NCBI GenBank assembly: GCA_900539855.1
Contig: UQDO01000023.1
Coordinates: 1-33,881, forward strand
Origin: an uncultured Oscillospiraceae bacterium
GTDB lineage: Bacteria; Bacillota; Clostridia; Oscillospirales; Acutalibacteraceae
Direction: 5' to 3'
Length of the DNA: 33,881 nucleotides
Below the pieces are notes generated by a model, which was given only the letters and a program-made list of their open reading frames with translations, did not search any database and was not told the DNA's origin. The position numbers were made by a program, and so were the translations under genes. This document shows, one piece after another, positions 8,069-16,600 of the stretch (position 1 is its first letter; every line of letters starts with the position of its first letter).

Positions 8069-8081
8069 TCGGCGCCGGAAA

Positions 8082-8498
8082 TCAACCCGGCAATGCGTCT
8101 CTTTCTCCGTCAATACCGTCATATTCCTGTTTAGGCGGTATCTTGGGATCGGGCGGTGTCGGCTCCTGCTTTGAGGCTCCGACTCTGCCGACGGGAACAA
8201 AGCCCCAGTTATCGAGCAATATTTTCATACGCTTATCTATGGAAATACCGTCACGCTTGGTGTACGGCTCAAGCTCCAATGAGCCTGTTACCCAGATAAG
8301 GCTACCTTTTTTGGCATGGGCTTTCATCAGCCTGTTGGCATCCTCACCCCATGCGCAAACCTGAAAATATTGTGTATGCAGGGTCTGACGGCTGCCGATA
8401 TTCTCGGCAATGTCAAAGCGTACATACGGGTTGCTTTTTTCACTGGTCTTCAGTTCAAGATCGGCAGTTATCCGACCGATAACATTTACCTGTGCCAT
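8082..8498 (-). CDS. ssb: Single-stranded DNA-binding protein
   Basis: The 138-residue product has the OB-fold of bacterial SSB over residues 1-105: MAQVNVIGRITADLELK, YVRFDIAENI, QYFQVCAWGEDANRL, KGSLIWVTGSLELEPY. It coats ssDNA during transfer, replication or repair. The C-terminus is Pro-rich and ends DGERDALPG, not the acidic DDxPF tip that recruits host repair and replication proteins, so host partner recruitment may differ. The start at 8498 follows AAAGGAG by 4-5 bases. It is the first gene downstream of a consensus promoter (8681-8709) and leader terminator D, so its operon is attenuator-controlled. Confidence 0.88.
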   Translation of the reverse strand: MAQVNVIGRITADLELKTSEKSNPYVRFDIAENIGSRQTLHTQYFQVCAWGEDANRLMKAHAKKGSLIWVTGSLELEPYTKRDGISIDKRMKILLDNWGFVPVGRVGASKQEPTPPDPKIPPKQEYDGIDGERDALPG

Positions 8499-8529
8499 TC
8501 TTCTCCTTTCTGCCTTACGGCTGAAATAT

Positions 8530-8637
8530 CTATATAAAAAAGTGCCGGCAAACGATTCCATCGCCCATAAGGGCAGAACCGTACTGTCGGCACTGAACTA
8601 CAAACTTAACGCTCTGTGCAATGTGGCACTGTACCAC
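8530..8637 (-). CDS. Possible leader peptide across terminator D
   Basis: A GTG at 8637 is preceded by AAGGAG with a 4-base spacer. It opens a 35-residue frame (VVQCHIAQSVKFVVQCRQYG and on, ending RHFFI) that runs through the whole terminator D hairpin and U-tract to TAG. Ribosomes on this frame would melt the hairpin, as in classical attenuation. The short RBS spacing and GTG start make this uncertain; it could be chance. Confidence 0.25.
   Translation of the reverse strand: MVQCHIAQSVKFVVQCRQYGSALMGDGIVCRHFFI
8542..8593 (-). terminator. Leader terminator D between promoter and ssb
   Basis: On the minus strand AGTGCCG pairs with CGGCACT. Inside are ACGGTTC against GGAATCGT and a GCCC-TTAT-GGGC tip, giving three stacked helices followed by TTTTTT. 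It begins about 80 bases after the predicted transcription start and lies upstream of ssb, so it is a likely attenuator. The 5' arm AGTGCCGACA is identical to the 5' arm of the leader structure at 30911-30975. Confidence 0.75.
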
Positions 8638-8680
8638 GATACTCCTTACGGAGAAACGCACAAAAATCAATTACAAAGGT

Positions 8681-8709
8681 ATTATACCACTATATATTGT
8701 GATTGTCAA
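8681..8709 (-). promoter_or_regulatory. Consensus sigma-A promoter for the ssb operon
   Basis: On the minus strand TTGACA (8704-8709) and TATAAT (8681-8686) are both perfect hexamers separated by exactly 17 bases. Transcription would start near 8674 and run left through leader D into ssb, the membrane protein, DUF932 and beyond. With the 8785-8878 inverted repeat and terminator D, it accounts for the 8499-8867 stretch. Confidence 0.85.
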
Positions 8710-8784
8710 GTCCGCAAAGTCTATATATAGATATTTCGGGTTTTGATATGCTTGAAACTACCGGTTATTCCCATGCGTCGGGGC

Positions 8785-8878
8785 ACACCGAAGTATTCTT
8801 TATACGCAAAATTGACTTCCACGCTTATTCTGAAAGATAAATTAAGCATGGAAGTCAATCGCGTAGCTTATTCGGTGT
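8785..8878 (-). terminator. Long inverted repeat at the 3' end of the HTH-AAA-nuclease gene
   Basis: A perfect core arm TTGACTTCCA (8812-8821 and its complement to 8858) plus GCTTA/TAAGC is extended by TACGC/GCGTA and ACACCGAA/TTCGGTGT. The whole is an imperfect hairpin of about 35 bp around a short AT-rich loop. The right outer arm overlaps the last codons and stop of the nuclease gene. On the minus strand the core is followed by TTTT, so it may be the gene's terminator. Alternatively it is the trace of a small insertion or of the cargo gene's acquisition. Confidence 0.55.
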
Positions 8879-10745
8879 CGCTCAGCAATTTGACATGCTT
8901 CTTGTAGAAGGAAACACCAACCTTGAAGAAATGGGTAATGCCTTGCTGCTTCATCGCCGTAACATATTGCTGTCTTTCAATCTGTGCCAGGGCCTCCTTG
9001 GCGGAAGCTTCAAGCTCACTGTCAATGCGAGATTCGGCAACGCCGTCCTTTAACACCTTGAGTTCTATGATAATACCCGGCATTTTCTTGTCGTAAGGTC
9101 TTAGCTGAATGTCGTATCTGCCGTGGCCAGATTCTCTGTTGGAGTCCACACGATAGAGGTTATTCATGATTGCACAGATCCCGAGGATAAGTCCGTGATA
9201 GAAATTCTCATGGGCATAGTCAAAGGAACTGATGGAATTCAGCAGCAGCTTCTGCAGATTATCCTGCAGTTTCGGAACATCCTGCTTTATAATGGCCTGC
9301 TGGATCGCAATAGCGGTTGACTGGGAGATCACATTCGTCAGTGCAGAAAGGATCTCCTTTTCATAGACATAGAAAATCTCTTTATTCGGTATGGCAATGT
9401 CGCAGATGGCATTTCCATCGTGCAGTTCATCCTTTTTTACGACCTTCAGATAGCCGGCAGAAAGCAGGAAGCTGTAGATCGTTGTCGGATTATTCCTGAT
9501 TTCGGGATAGATAACAGAGGTGTCCACATAAGAGGAAACCATTTGTCCCTGCATCAATTTGCGGAGATTGTCTGCAGTCTCATCGTCTGCCTCCGCAACG
9601 ATCTGTCGGATGATGCTGTTATCTCCCGTGGATTGCCAATAGGCTTTTGCCGAGCAATTCTCATCCATATAATTGAGAACGGACCAGGGATTGAAAATGT
9701 CCGTATCGCCAAAGCGATAGCCGTCATACCACTCGCAGATCTCCTCATACTTATCCGTTCGGCCGTAATACTCCATGATGTCTCGGATCTCGTCTTTGGT
9801 AAAGCCGAAATATTCACTGTAGCGGTCTTCGAGAATGGAGTTTACCTTCAAGTTGTTGAGACCGCTGAAAATGCTTTCCTTTGCCACACGAAGAATGCCA
9901 GTTAGGAATCCATAGGAAAGGTTCGAGTTATCTTTGAAGGCGCCGGACAGAAGATTACGCATAAAGCCGGTGATCTGTTCGTAGTATCCTTCCGTGTAGC
10001 CCTGCTGGATAGGCGTATCATATTCATCAATGATAATGACAGCGGGACGGCCATAATGCTTATTGAGCATGTGCGAAAGCTCCAGGAAAGCTCTTGCCAT
10101 ACTGACTTCCGTGATCGTTCCGTCAACGACCTTACGGAAATAGTCCTTTTCAAAATCATTGCACTTGTCACTCGTCAGCAAAACATCGTGGCGCAGATAC
10201 TCATTTGCAATGATCTCACGAATCGCCGTATAGGTCTGTTCCCATGTTGCAAACTTAATATCCTTAAAGGTAACGAAGATGACCGGGTATTTTCCTTGCT
10301 CACGACGGTACTCCTCGCCGCAGCTCCAAATCTTTTTATTCTTGAAATACTTGGAGGTATCCGTGTCGCTAACCTCGAAGAAGGTTTTCAGCATATCCAT
10401 TGCCAATGTTTTTCCGAAGCGTCTTGGACGGGTAAAAAGAGAAACCTTGGGCTTGGAATCGATAAACTCCTTGAGCATCAGGGTCTTATCCACATAATAG
10501 TATCCCGAAACCAATTCCTTGAAATCGGACACACCAATGGGTAAAGGTAATTTGGCGGTTGTTTTCATAGCTCGTGAAGACTTATTTCTGCGGCCGTCCG
10601 CTGGTTTTTCAGCGTCGTCAGGAATAAGCCATAAGCCTCCTTCCTTTTTCGCACCCGCAATGCGTCCGTCTCTGCAGAGCGTGGTAATTCTTCTTTCGGT
10701 CAATTCCCAACGGTCAGCTGCAGTCTTAACATCCATATAGCTCAC
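8868..10745 (-). CDS. HTH - AAA ATPase-like - PD-(D/E)XK nuclease (DUF1703-type) cargo protein
   Basis: The 625-residue product joins three parts. Residues 1-45 form a MerR/excisionase-like HTH (DVKTAADRWELTERRITTLC). Residues about 68-330 are the AAA-ATPase-like domain of the DUF1703 group: LPIGVSDFKELVSGYYYVDK, a Walker A-like RPRRFGKT at 106-113 and a Walker B-like VIIIDEYD near 238. The C-terminus is a PD-(D/E)XK fold with YDIQL and IIIELK near 560. The family is abundant in gut anaerobes; its function is unproven, with nuclease or defence roles proposed. Relatives usually start at the SDF...YYYVDKT region, so the HTH is an added module. The GTG at 10745 has GGAGG 8 bases upstream. It has its own consensus promoter and flanking hairpins, so it looks like a self-contained insert. 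Confidence 0.8.
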   Translation of the reverse strand: MSYMDVKTAADRWELTERRITTLCRDGRIAGAKKEGGLWLIPDDAEKPADGRRNKSSRAMKTTAKLPLPIGVSDFKELVSGYYYVDKTLMLKEFIDSKPKVSLFTRPRRFGKTLAMDMLKTFFEVSDTDTSKYFKNKKIWSCGEEYRREQGKYPVIFVTFKDIKFATWEQTYTAIREIIANEYLRHDVLLTSDKCNDFEKDYFRKVVDGTITEVSMARAFLELSHMLNKHYGRPAVIIIDEYDTPIQQGYTEGYYEQITGFMRNLLSGAFKDNSNLSYGFLTGILRVAKESIFSGLNNLKVNSILEDRYSEYFGFTKDEIRDIMEYYGRTDKYEEICEWYDGYRFGDTDIFNPWSVLNYMDENCSAKAYWQSTGDNSIIRQIVAEADDETADNLRKLMQGQMVSSYVDTSVIYPEIRNNPTTIYSFLLSAGYLKVVKKDELHDGNAICDIAIPNKEIFYVYEKEILSALTNVISQSTAIAIQQAIIKQDVPKLQDNLQKLLLNSISSFDYAHENFYHGLILGICAIMNNLYRVDSNRESGHGRYDIQLRPYDKKMPGIIIELKVLKDGVAESRIDSELEASAKEALAQIERQQYVTAMKQQGITHFFKVGVSFYKKHVKLLSDTE

Positions 10746-10780
10746 AAAAGATTCCTCCGTTCCTACTATATCATGTCAAC

Positions 10781-10809
10781 ATTATAGCAGAGATCAAAGT
10801 AGATGTCAA
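10781..10809 (-). promoter_or_regulatory. Consensus sigma-A promoter of the HTH-AAA-nuclease gene
   Basis: On the minus strand TTGACA (10804-10809) and TATAAT (10781-10786) are perfect, with a 17-base spacer. The start codon is about 30 bases after the predicted start site, leaving no room for an attenuator, unlike the ICE promoters. Confidence 0.85.
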
Positions 10810-10885
10810 GATAAAAAGAACAATACAATCGGTGCGAAACTTGATATTTTGAGTCGAATTTGCGGTTTTAATATAACATTCAAAT

Positions 10886-10927
10886 GAGGCGCTTCTAAAT
10901 GTGTCAATGCTATTACAGAAGCGCCTC
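10886..10927 (-). terminator. Hairpin after the small membrane-protein gene
   Basis: GAGGCGCTTCT and AGAAGCGCCTC form perfect 11-bp arms around 20 bases, starting 8 bases past the stop of the gene ending at 10935. The following tract is only weakly T-rich. It probably ends the upstream operon before the cargo gene's promoter. Confidence 0.6.
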
Positions 10928-10934
10928 CGTGGTA

Positions 10935-11405
10935 TTATTCAGTTGCTTCGGCCGTAAACTCACCCAACTCCTCATACCCGAGGAAATGATCTGAGGACAT
11001 AGCGGAATTGAGATACTCGCTGCCGAGAGAAATATGCTGCGTTTCCTTGAAATAGAACCGATATCGATAGCCGATCTTCACCTTTGATTGCTTACCGAGC
11101 AGCATAGTAGACTCGTTACCGTCGCCGTCCATAATTTTGATCTTACGGTATTTGCGCAGCGGCTTAGGGACGACCGAAACGCAGACGCCCTCGACGGTCT
11201 CGTAGCTTTTATCGGTGATGATGCGGTAATAGCTCAGCGCCCTGCCGGCGCTGGCCACAAATACCGCAAGGCTCAGAAACAGCATGATCCGGTCCTTCAG
11301 TATGAAACACATTGAAACACCAATCAGCAGGCATCCGGCTCCGATGATCCCGGTAAGGAACAGCTTCCGCTTGAGCGGCGCCGGTGCGCCTTTTATTTGA
11401 CCCAT
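10935..11405 (-). CDS. Small two-TM membrane protein, unknown function
   Basis: The 156-residue product begins MGQIKGAPAPLKRKLFLTGI. It has two hydrophobic helices (about residues 15-35 and 40-60) and then a soluble domain of beta-strand character (VEGVCVSVVPKPLRKYRKIK, YRYRFYFKETQHISLG). The ATG is 3 bases past the stop of the upstream gene, and its AAAGGATG ribosome site lies in that gene's end, so translation is coupled. No family recognised. It closes the operon before the hairpin at 10886-10927. Confidence 0.6.
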   Translation of the reverse strand: MGQIKGAPAPLKRKLFLTGIIGAGCLLIGVSMCFILKDRIMLFLSLAVFVASAGRALSYYRIITDKSYETVEGVCVSVVPKPLRKYRKIKIMDGDGNESTMLLGKQSKVKIGYRYRFYFKETQHISLGSEYLNSAMSSDHFLGYEELGEFTAEATE

Positions 11406-11408
11406 GAC

Positions 11409-12098
11409 TTACATCCTTTCAAAAATGATTTGTTTTCGCAGGTACAGGTTGGCTACGGAAGTGATGACTGGACGGCACTGGGGCAGGAAGCGAACGCTGT
11501 GGGCGATGTTTTCGCTTGTCGTGTATTCGTCGTGATAAAGCGTATCGATCAATTCATCCTCGCTGTCGAACGCAAAGGTGTTTAACTCCGCACACTTGAT
11601 CATTTCCGCCGTGGAAAGCATCGCTTGGTTTGCAAGCAGCATGACCTTCTGTTCATCACTGTTCCGCTTATCTCTGCGGAAGATCTGCTTGGTGACAGCA
11701 TACGGGATATGCTCAAACACCGTCAGTCGAATAAAGGAGATCAGCCGCAGGATCGGGCTTTCCGAAATCGGCACAACATACAGGCCGGAAAGCAAATTGA
11801 ACAGTGCGTCCGCACCGAGCTCGCCTTCGCCCTCGGCAACCAGGCCGCGCCGTACCAGCCGCTGCATACATTCCGCAGCAGAACGGTGCGTCATATAGCC
11901 GGTTTCCTGTGCTTTGTTTTCATACAGCGTTTTGATCTCATCATCAGAGAGGATACGCCAGTTCAGAATTGACCAAATCATCATTTCCTGGATGTCCAGA
12001 ATGTATTCCTTGTTATTCAGAAGCACCATCGGGCAGCGCATATCCCGGTTTCTTCCTTTGAACTGCATCCGTCCGACTGCGGTATATAATTTCTTCAT
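11409..12098 (-). CDS. Hypothetical protein, possible winged-helix, 229 residues
   Basis: The product is soluble and mostly helical. Residues about 25-95 (EYILDIQEMMIWSILNWRIL, SAAECMQRLVRRGLVAEGEG) have the spacing of a winged helix: a helix pair, then RLVRRGLV leading into a wing. The C-terminal part shows no known domain. Similar proteins in ICEs are unnamed. It sits between the sigma-like gene and a membrane-protein gene in one operon, so a regulatory role is possible but not shown. Confidence 0.55.
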   Translation of the reverse strand: MKKLYTAVGRMQFKGRNRDMRCPMVLLNNKEYILDIQEMMIWSILNWRILSDDEIKTLYENKAQETGYMTHRSAAECMQRLVRRGLVAEGEGELGADALFNLLSGLYVVPISESPILRLISFIRLTVFEHIPYAVTKQIFRRDKRNSDEQKVMLLANQAMLSTAEMIKCAELNTFAFDSEDELIDTLYHDEYTTSENIAHSVRFLPQCRPVITSVANLYLRKQIIFERM

Positions 12099-12137
12099 GA
12101 AACCACCTCATTTTTCCGTTTATTCTTCTTATACGAC

Positions 12138-12746
12138 TTACGAGCTGTCCATTTCAACAGGGCGGTCAAAATACTGCATGAAATCACGGTTTTGCTTTAA
12201 CCGTCCGGCAGCTCTGGAGATCCACGCACCCACAAGATTCGGCTTGACCCCATACATTTTGGCGATCTCTGCACCGGACAAGCCCTTGACCTTCCATTCG
12301 ATCGCTTCAATACCGAGGCGGGCAGTGCCGGCATACTGCCGCTTGCAGTTTTGCAGCAGCATACAGATGTCCTGCTCCTCAAGCAACCTGTCCAGCGTAT
12401 CGTCCGCACTCGACAACTGCTCCATGGAAAGCCCGTCCTCCTCCGGCTCACTTTGGACCGGAAGTGAAATATGATGCTTTTGCTTGCCGCACATCAGGCG
12501 GCAGTATGTACGAAGTCCGTTGGTAACGACCTTTTCGGCGTAGGTCGCAAATTTGATGTTGCGTGTTTCATCAAAGCTGATGGCCGCCTTGCACAGCCAG
12601 ATGCAGCCCTCCTGGTACAGATCGTCATATTCAAAGCCGTAAAGGCTGTCGTTGACGATGATGTTTTTGTGGATAGCGTGCCGGACGACGCTTAGATTTT
12701 CCTCCACAAGCCGTTGCTGTCGGCTGTTTAGAGTCAGGTTTTTCAT
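12138..12746 (-). CDS. Sigma-70 family RNA polymerase sigma factor
   Basis: The 202-residue product has a clear sigma region 2 at about residues 30-90: YDDLYQEGCIWLCKAAISFD, then IKFATYAEKVVTNGLRTYCR. The DLxQEG...A..FD...FATYA pattern is typical for core binding and -10 recognition. A C-terminal HTH (GLSGAEIAKMYGVKPNLVGAW) fits region 4. It probably directs transcription of ICE genes or responds to a mobilising signal. The start at 12746 follows AAAGGAG by about 12 bases; a longer frame enters the zinc-finger gene. This is the clearer of the two sigma-like genes in the window. Confidence 0.78.
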   Translation of the reverse strand: MKNLTLNSRQQRLVEENLSVVRHAIHKNIIVNDSLYGFEYDDLYQEGCIWLCKAAISFDETRNIKFATYAEKVVTNGLRTYCRLMCGKQKHHISLPVQSEPEEDGLSMEQLSSADDTLDRLLEEQDICMLLQNCKRQYAGTARLGIEAIEWKVKGLSGAEIAKMYGVKPNLVGAWISRAAGRLKQNRDFMQYFDRPVEMDSS

Positions 12747-12763
12747 TTGGACTCTCACTCCTT

Positions 12764-13168
12764 TCAAGCGGCGATTCTTTGGTTTTCCAGTGCCCTGTTG
12801 CACTCAATGATCAGGCGGTCACACATATACTCGCTGAATTTAGCGATATGCGCCTGCTCATCCGTCAGTGCCAGCTTGCCCTGCATCCACTTGTAAGCCT
12901 GCCACTTTGTCATAAGCCCGGACTTCCACATCCAGTCGAACGCTTTGTGTGCCTGGATCCGTTTGTTGCGCAGATCACCGTTGGCGAGCGTCCCCATCGG
13001 CTCCTTTGTGCGCTTATGGGCGCCTACATAGGAATCGCAGCGGGGATAGCGGTCGCATACATACAGGTAGCTGTCCGGCACCTTTGTTGCCGTGCCGTAA
13101 ACTGCGGAAGCAGGGCGAAGCGATGCTTTGGCACCGCAATAGGGACAGTGGATTTGTTTCTTTTTCAT
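12764..13168 (-). CDS. DUF3268-type zinc-finger protein
   Basis: The 134-residue product shows the DUF3268 zinc-finger signature. CPYCGAKASL (residues 7-16) and YLYVCDRYPRCDSYVGAHK give four Cys ligands. GTLANGDLRNKRIQAHKAFD and a helical tail follow, also family-typical. Members occur on phages and ICEs and presumably bind nucleic acid; their role is unknown. The ATG at 13168 follows GGAGG by about 10 bases. The sigma gene starts 17 bases after its stop. Confidence 0.78.
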   Translation of the reverse strand: MKKKQIHCPYCGAKASLRPASAVYGTATKVPDSYLYVCDRYPRCDSYVGAHKRTKEPMGTLANGDLRNKRIQAHKAFDWMWKSGLMTKWQAYKWMQGKLALTDEQAHIAKFSEYMCDRLIIECNRALENQRIAA

Positions 13169-13212
13169 TCGGTTCAACCTCCAATACTTTCTTTTTGCGG
13201 ACATAACACGCA

Positions 13213-13542
13213 TTAGGTACCCTGATCCTCCGGAATGGTCTGTAAAATGCTGCAGGTGTTCGGGTCAGTCACATTCCAGACCAGCCAGCTATGAAACAGC
13301 TTTTCAAATGCCTCTTTTGCGATGATGGCAGCGCACTCAAACTTATCTACCTTGTCGCCGGTCATCTTTTCAAAGAGCAAGACCGGCAAAAGAAGCGGAG
13401 TTCCCTCGGCATCGGCAGTGAGCAGATGACCGCCGCAATCGGTTCGGCCATAGGGGCACTCGATACAATCTACATAAAAGGCATTTCGCCATGAGCCCTG
13501 CGTTGATTGCAGGAACTGATATAGTGTTTTTGAATTCTGCAT
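13213..13542 (-). CDS. Hypothetical protein with Cys motif, 109 residues
   Basis: The product begins MQNSKTLYQFLQSTQGSWRN and contains VDCIECPYGRTDCGGHLL, three closely spaced cysteines plus a histidine that could bind metal. The rest is helical (DKFECAAIIAKEAFEKLFHS). AGGA lies 7 bases before the ATG. It is the first gene after terminator E and heads the zinc-finger/sigma cluster. No family recognised. Confidence 0.5.
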   Translation of the reverse strand: MQNSKTLYQFLQSTQGSWRNAFYVDCIECPYGRTDCGGHLLTADAEGTPLLLPVLLFEKMTGDKVDKFECAAIIAKEAFEKLFHSWLVWNVTDPNTCSILQTIPEDQGT

Positions 13543-13610
13543 ATTTGTGTCCTCGCTTTCAATATACTACTTTCCAATAAAGATCCCCCTGGAGGGTAGA
13601 TAAAGCAAAA

Positions 13611-13640
13611 GCGGCAGACACCGTTTAGGATGTCTGCCGC
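13611..13640 (-). terminator. Terminator E after the adhesin gene
   Basis: On the minus strand GCGGCAGACA pairs with TGTCTGCCGC around CCTAAACGG... and leads into TTTTGCTTT. It starts 9 bases past the adhesin stop and stands 69 bases before the next start codon. It can act both as the adhesin gene's terminator and as an attenuator for the zinc-finger/sigma cluster. The rest of 13543-13648 shows nothing else. Confidence 0.75.
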
Positions 13641-13648
13641 CGGTTAAG

Positions 13649-16600
13649 TCAAAGCGCTTTCCGCTTTTTTCTGCTTACAATGCTCACGGTAATGAGCACG
13701 GTCAAAGACCCGCTTGCCAGCAGGATCCAAAGCCAAAGCTTTGAATCGTCGCCGGTTTTGGGAGAGTCAGGGTATTCGGGTGTCGGAGTCGGAATCGGTT
13801 CATTGGTAAAGCCCACGCCGATTTCATTTTCCACGATGACCGTTTCACCGTCTTTTTGGATCCGGAAATAGAAGTAGCGGTCATCCTTTGTAAAGCCGTC
13901 GGGGGCCTTCGTTTCGAGCAGCAGATAGCCGCCGTGCTTCAGACCGCCAATCTCATATACGCCGGTATCAGCCTCGGAAAGCTCGCCGTACAGTGTGTCA
14001 ATGTCCGGATCATAGGCCTTGTTGCCGTTTACATCCAGATAGAGCACAAATTCTGCGCTGCTGAGCAGCTTATCGTGATCCTTGCTGCTGACCTTCCTGA
14101 CCTGCACCTTGCCGGTCAAGAATTTGTTGACGACCGTGATCTCGATGATCTGATCCATCTCGGATACCGTTACCTTGTAAGCTTCCTCTGAAAGCACCAG
14201 ATGCGCCGGGCAGGACAGCTCACGGACGATCCAATCGCCATAGGGGATATTTTCAAAGACGAACACACCGTCCTCACCGGATGTTGCCGTTGCCAGCGCA
14301 TTTTCCTCTGTGAACTCGGTCTCATTCGCCTTGAAGAGTCCGAACACAGCTCCGGACACGGGCGTATGATCCTCATCCACCTTTAAGCCGTGAATGCTGC
14401 CTCGGATGATGGTATTTTCGATCACCTCACCGTTGTTGATAACCAACTGAATGACCGCAACGGAAGCGTCTTCGTAATCAAAGGCAACGGGATAGACCGC
14501 ATCCGACAGAAGATAGTGTGCGTCTGTAGCCACTTCCTTGACATAGAGCTTGGCACCGGCCGGAACATCCACCGTAAATACGGCAAGTCCGTTTTCGTCG
14601 ATGCCCACGATCTCAAGCAATCCGTCCTGCGGGATCTCCGTGCCGTCCGCAGCGGTCAGGGTTTCGGCAGCATACAATCCGAAGCGAATGTTCTTGTATT
14701 CCTCACCGAGTCCGACACCGTAGGTATCATCGGATTCCAGCTTTTTAAGCAGGCTGATCACGACCTTCTGCCGTTCATTGACGGCGGTTTCGGAAACAGT
14801 CGTGATCTTAACCTGTTCACCGGCATAGGTAAGCTCCGTTTGTACCGGCTCCTTTAAGAGCACCATACCGTAAGGCGCCTTTTCCTCACGCAGCTCAAAC
14901 TTTCCGAGGAACAGCGGCTCACTCGTTGCCGTGCCGTCTGCCGCAGTGGTGAGAGTCGCCACCTTTTCTCCGGCGGAATAACGCTTTGTGCCGTCTAAGG
15001 TATAGGTATCCTCCACTGCATATACGCCGAACACAGCGCCGGTCAAGCCCTGCATTTCATAATGCGGAGTATAAATGCCGTCCTGCTCGGTGACTGTGGA
15101 GAACACCTCGCCGCGCTTCAGAATCGTGATCGTTCCCATCTGCGGCTGGTTGTATTTTTCCACAACGACTACTTCGGCGGAGCCGTCCACCTTGAATTTC
15201 ACGGGTGTGCTGTCCAGCACATAGCCTTCCGCGCCGCCGACGGTCTGCTCGATCAGCTCATATTCGCCGTAGCTAAGGGGTTCGGGCAGGCGCAGGCGTC
15301 CCGTGTTATCCGTATAGAAGACATCAATATCCATCGGCGTGGGGTAGTTGATCCGCTGGGTGATGAAATCACCGCTTTGCAGGTCACGGAGCTTAAAGCC
15401 GATACCGGCGGCGGGGATCACCTTGCCGGTCGTGGCGTCCTTTTTCACCACATCGATCAGGGCGGTGATGGGTGCGTTGTTGATGATATAGCTGTAAATA
15501 TCCGCATGAGTCTTGATGTAGACTTCAAAGGCGGGCAGCAGCTCCGCACCTTCTTTGCCGGAGATCTGTTCTACGATATAGGTGCCGTAGGGCAGGTCCC
15601 TGGATACGCCGAAGCCGTGCGCGTCAATGGTAATGAGATCACGCTCCGTTTCATCGGCGGCATCATAGGAGCCGGACGATTTGAGCCAGATCTTAAACTG
15701 TGCGCCCGCTTCCGGCGTTTCGATCTGCGTGTCGCCATTGTCCGAATGCTTCACAAGCACGATATTGCTTTTAATGGGTGTTTCATACAAATCCATCGTC
15801 AGCGTGTTATACTCGACGGAATACTTTTCGGGATAGGCGCCCACCGGGTAGATCGTATCATCCAGCAAATAGCCTTCGCTCGGTGTGATCTCACGGATCG
15901 TCCAGCCGTCTCCGCAGGGGAAATAGTCGGTCAGGATATATCCGTCTTTATCGGTCGTGTAGGTCTTCACCAGCTCGCCGTTTTGATACACGCCGTAAAC
16001 AGCGCCCTCAAGCGTAGCGTCTCCGCGGGTGTAACCGTAGGGATAGCCGAGATCTTCCGCGCTTTTGTATTCGTAATCATCGGCTGCCATCAGCTTCGGC
16101 ATTGCCGATTGGTCGTTGCAGTCAGCGTGTTCGGCATCCAGCTTGTAAATATCCGCACGCCATTTTTTCAAGGTGTTGTCTACGGCGGCTTCGGCTGTTT
16201 CTTTCCATGTGACCGTTACGGTCTGATCCTCCGGAATAACATAGCGGGCAGCCGTGTTTTCTTCGGAAAGTGTGTAGGTACCTACGGGCACATCCTTGAA
16301 GGTTGCCTTTCCGCTGCTGTCAGAAACAGCGTACATATCCACCTGCTGTCCCGTAGTAGAAGTCCCGTACAAGCGGAACTCATGGCCCTCGACCAAGCCA
16401 TCCTCGGATGTTTTCGTCACAACAAGATTGCCACGCTGCAGAAGATTGCTGAAGGTTACGATGGAAGTGCCGCCGGAAACGACGGTGACGGCCTGCGGCG
16501 GCTGCGGCACATAGCCCTCATATTCGTATTCGGACACGGTATAGGTGCCAGGCTTCAGGTTCTTTACGGTAATGCCGCCGTCAGAGCCGGTGACAACATC

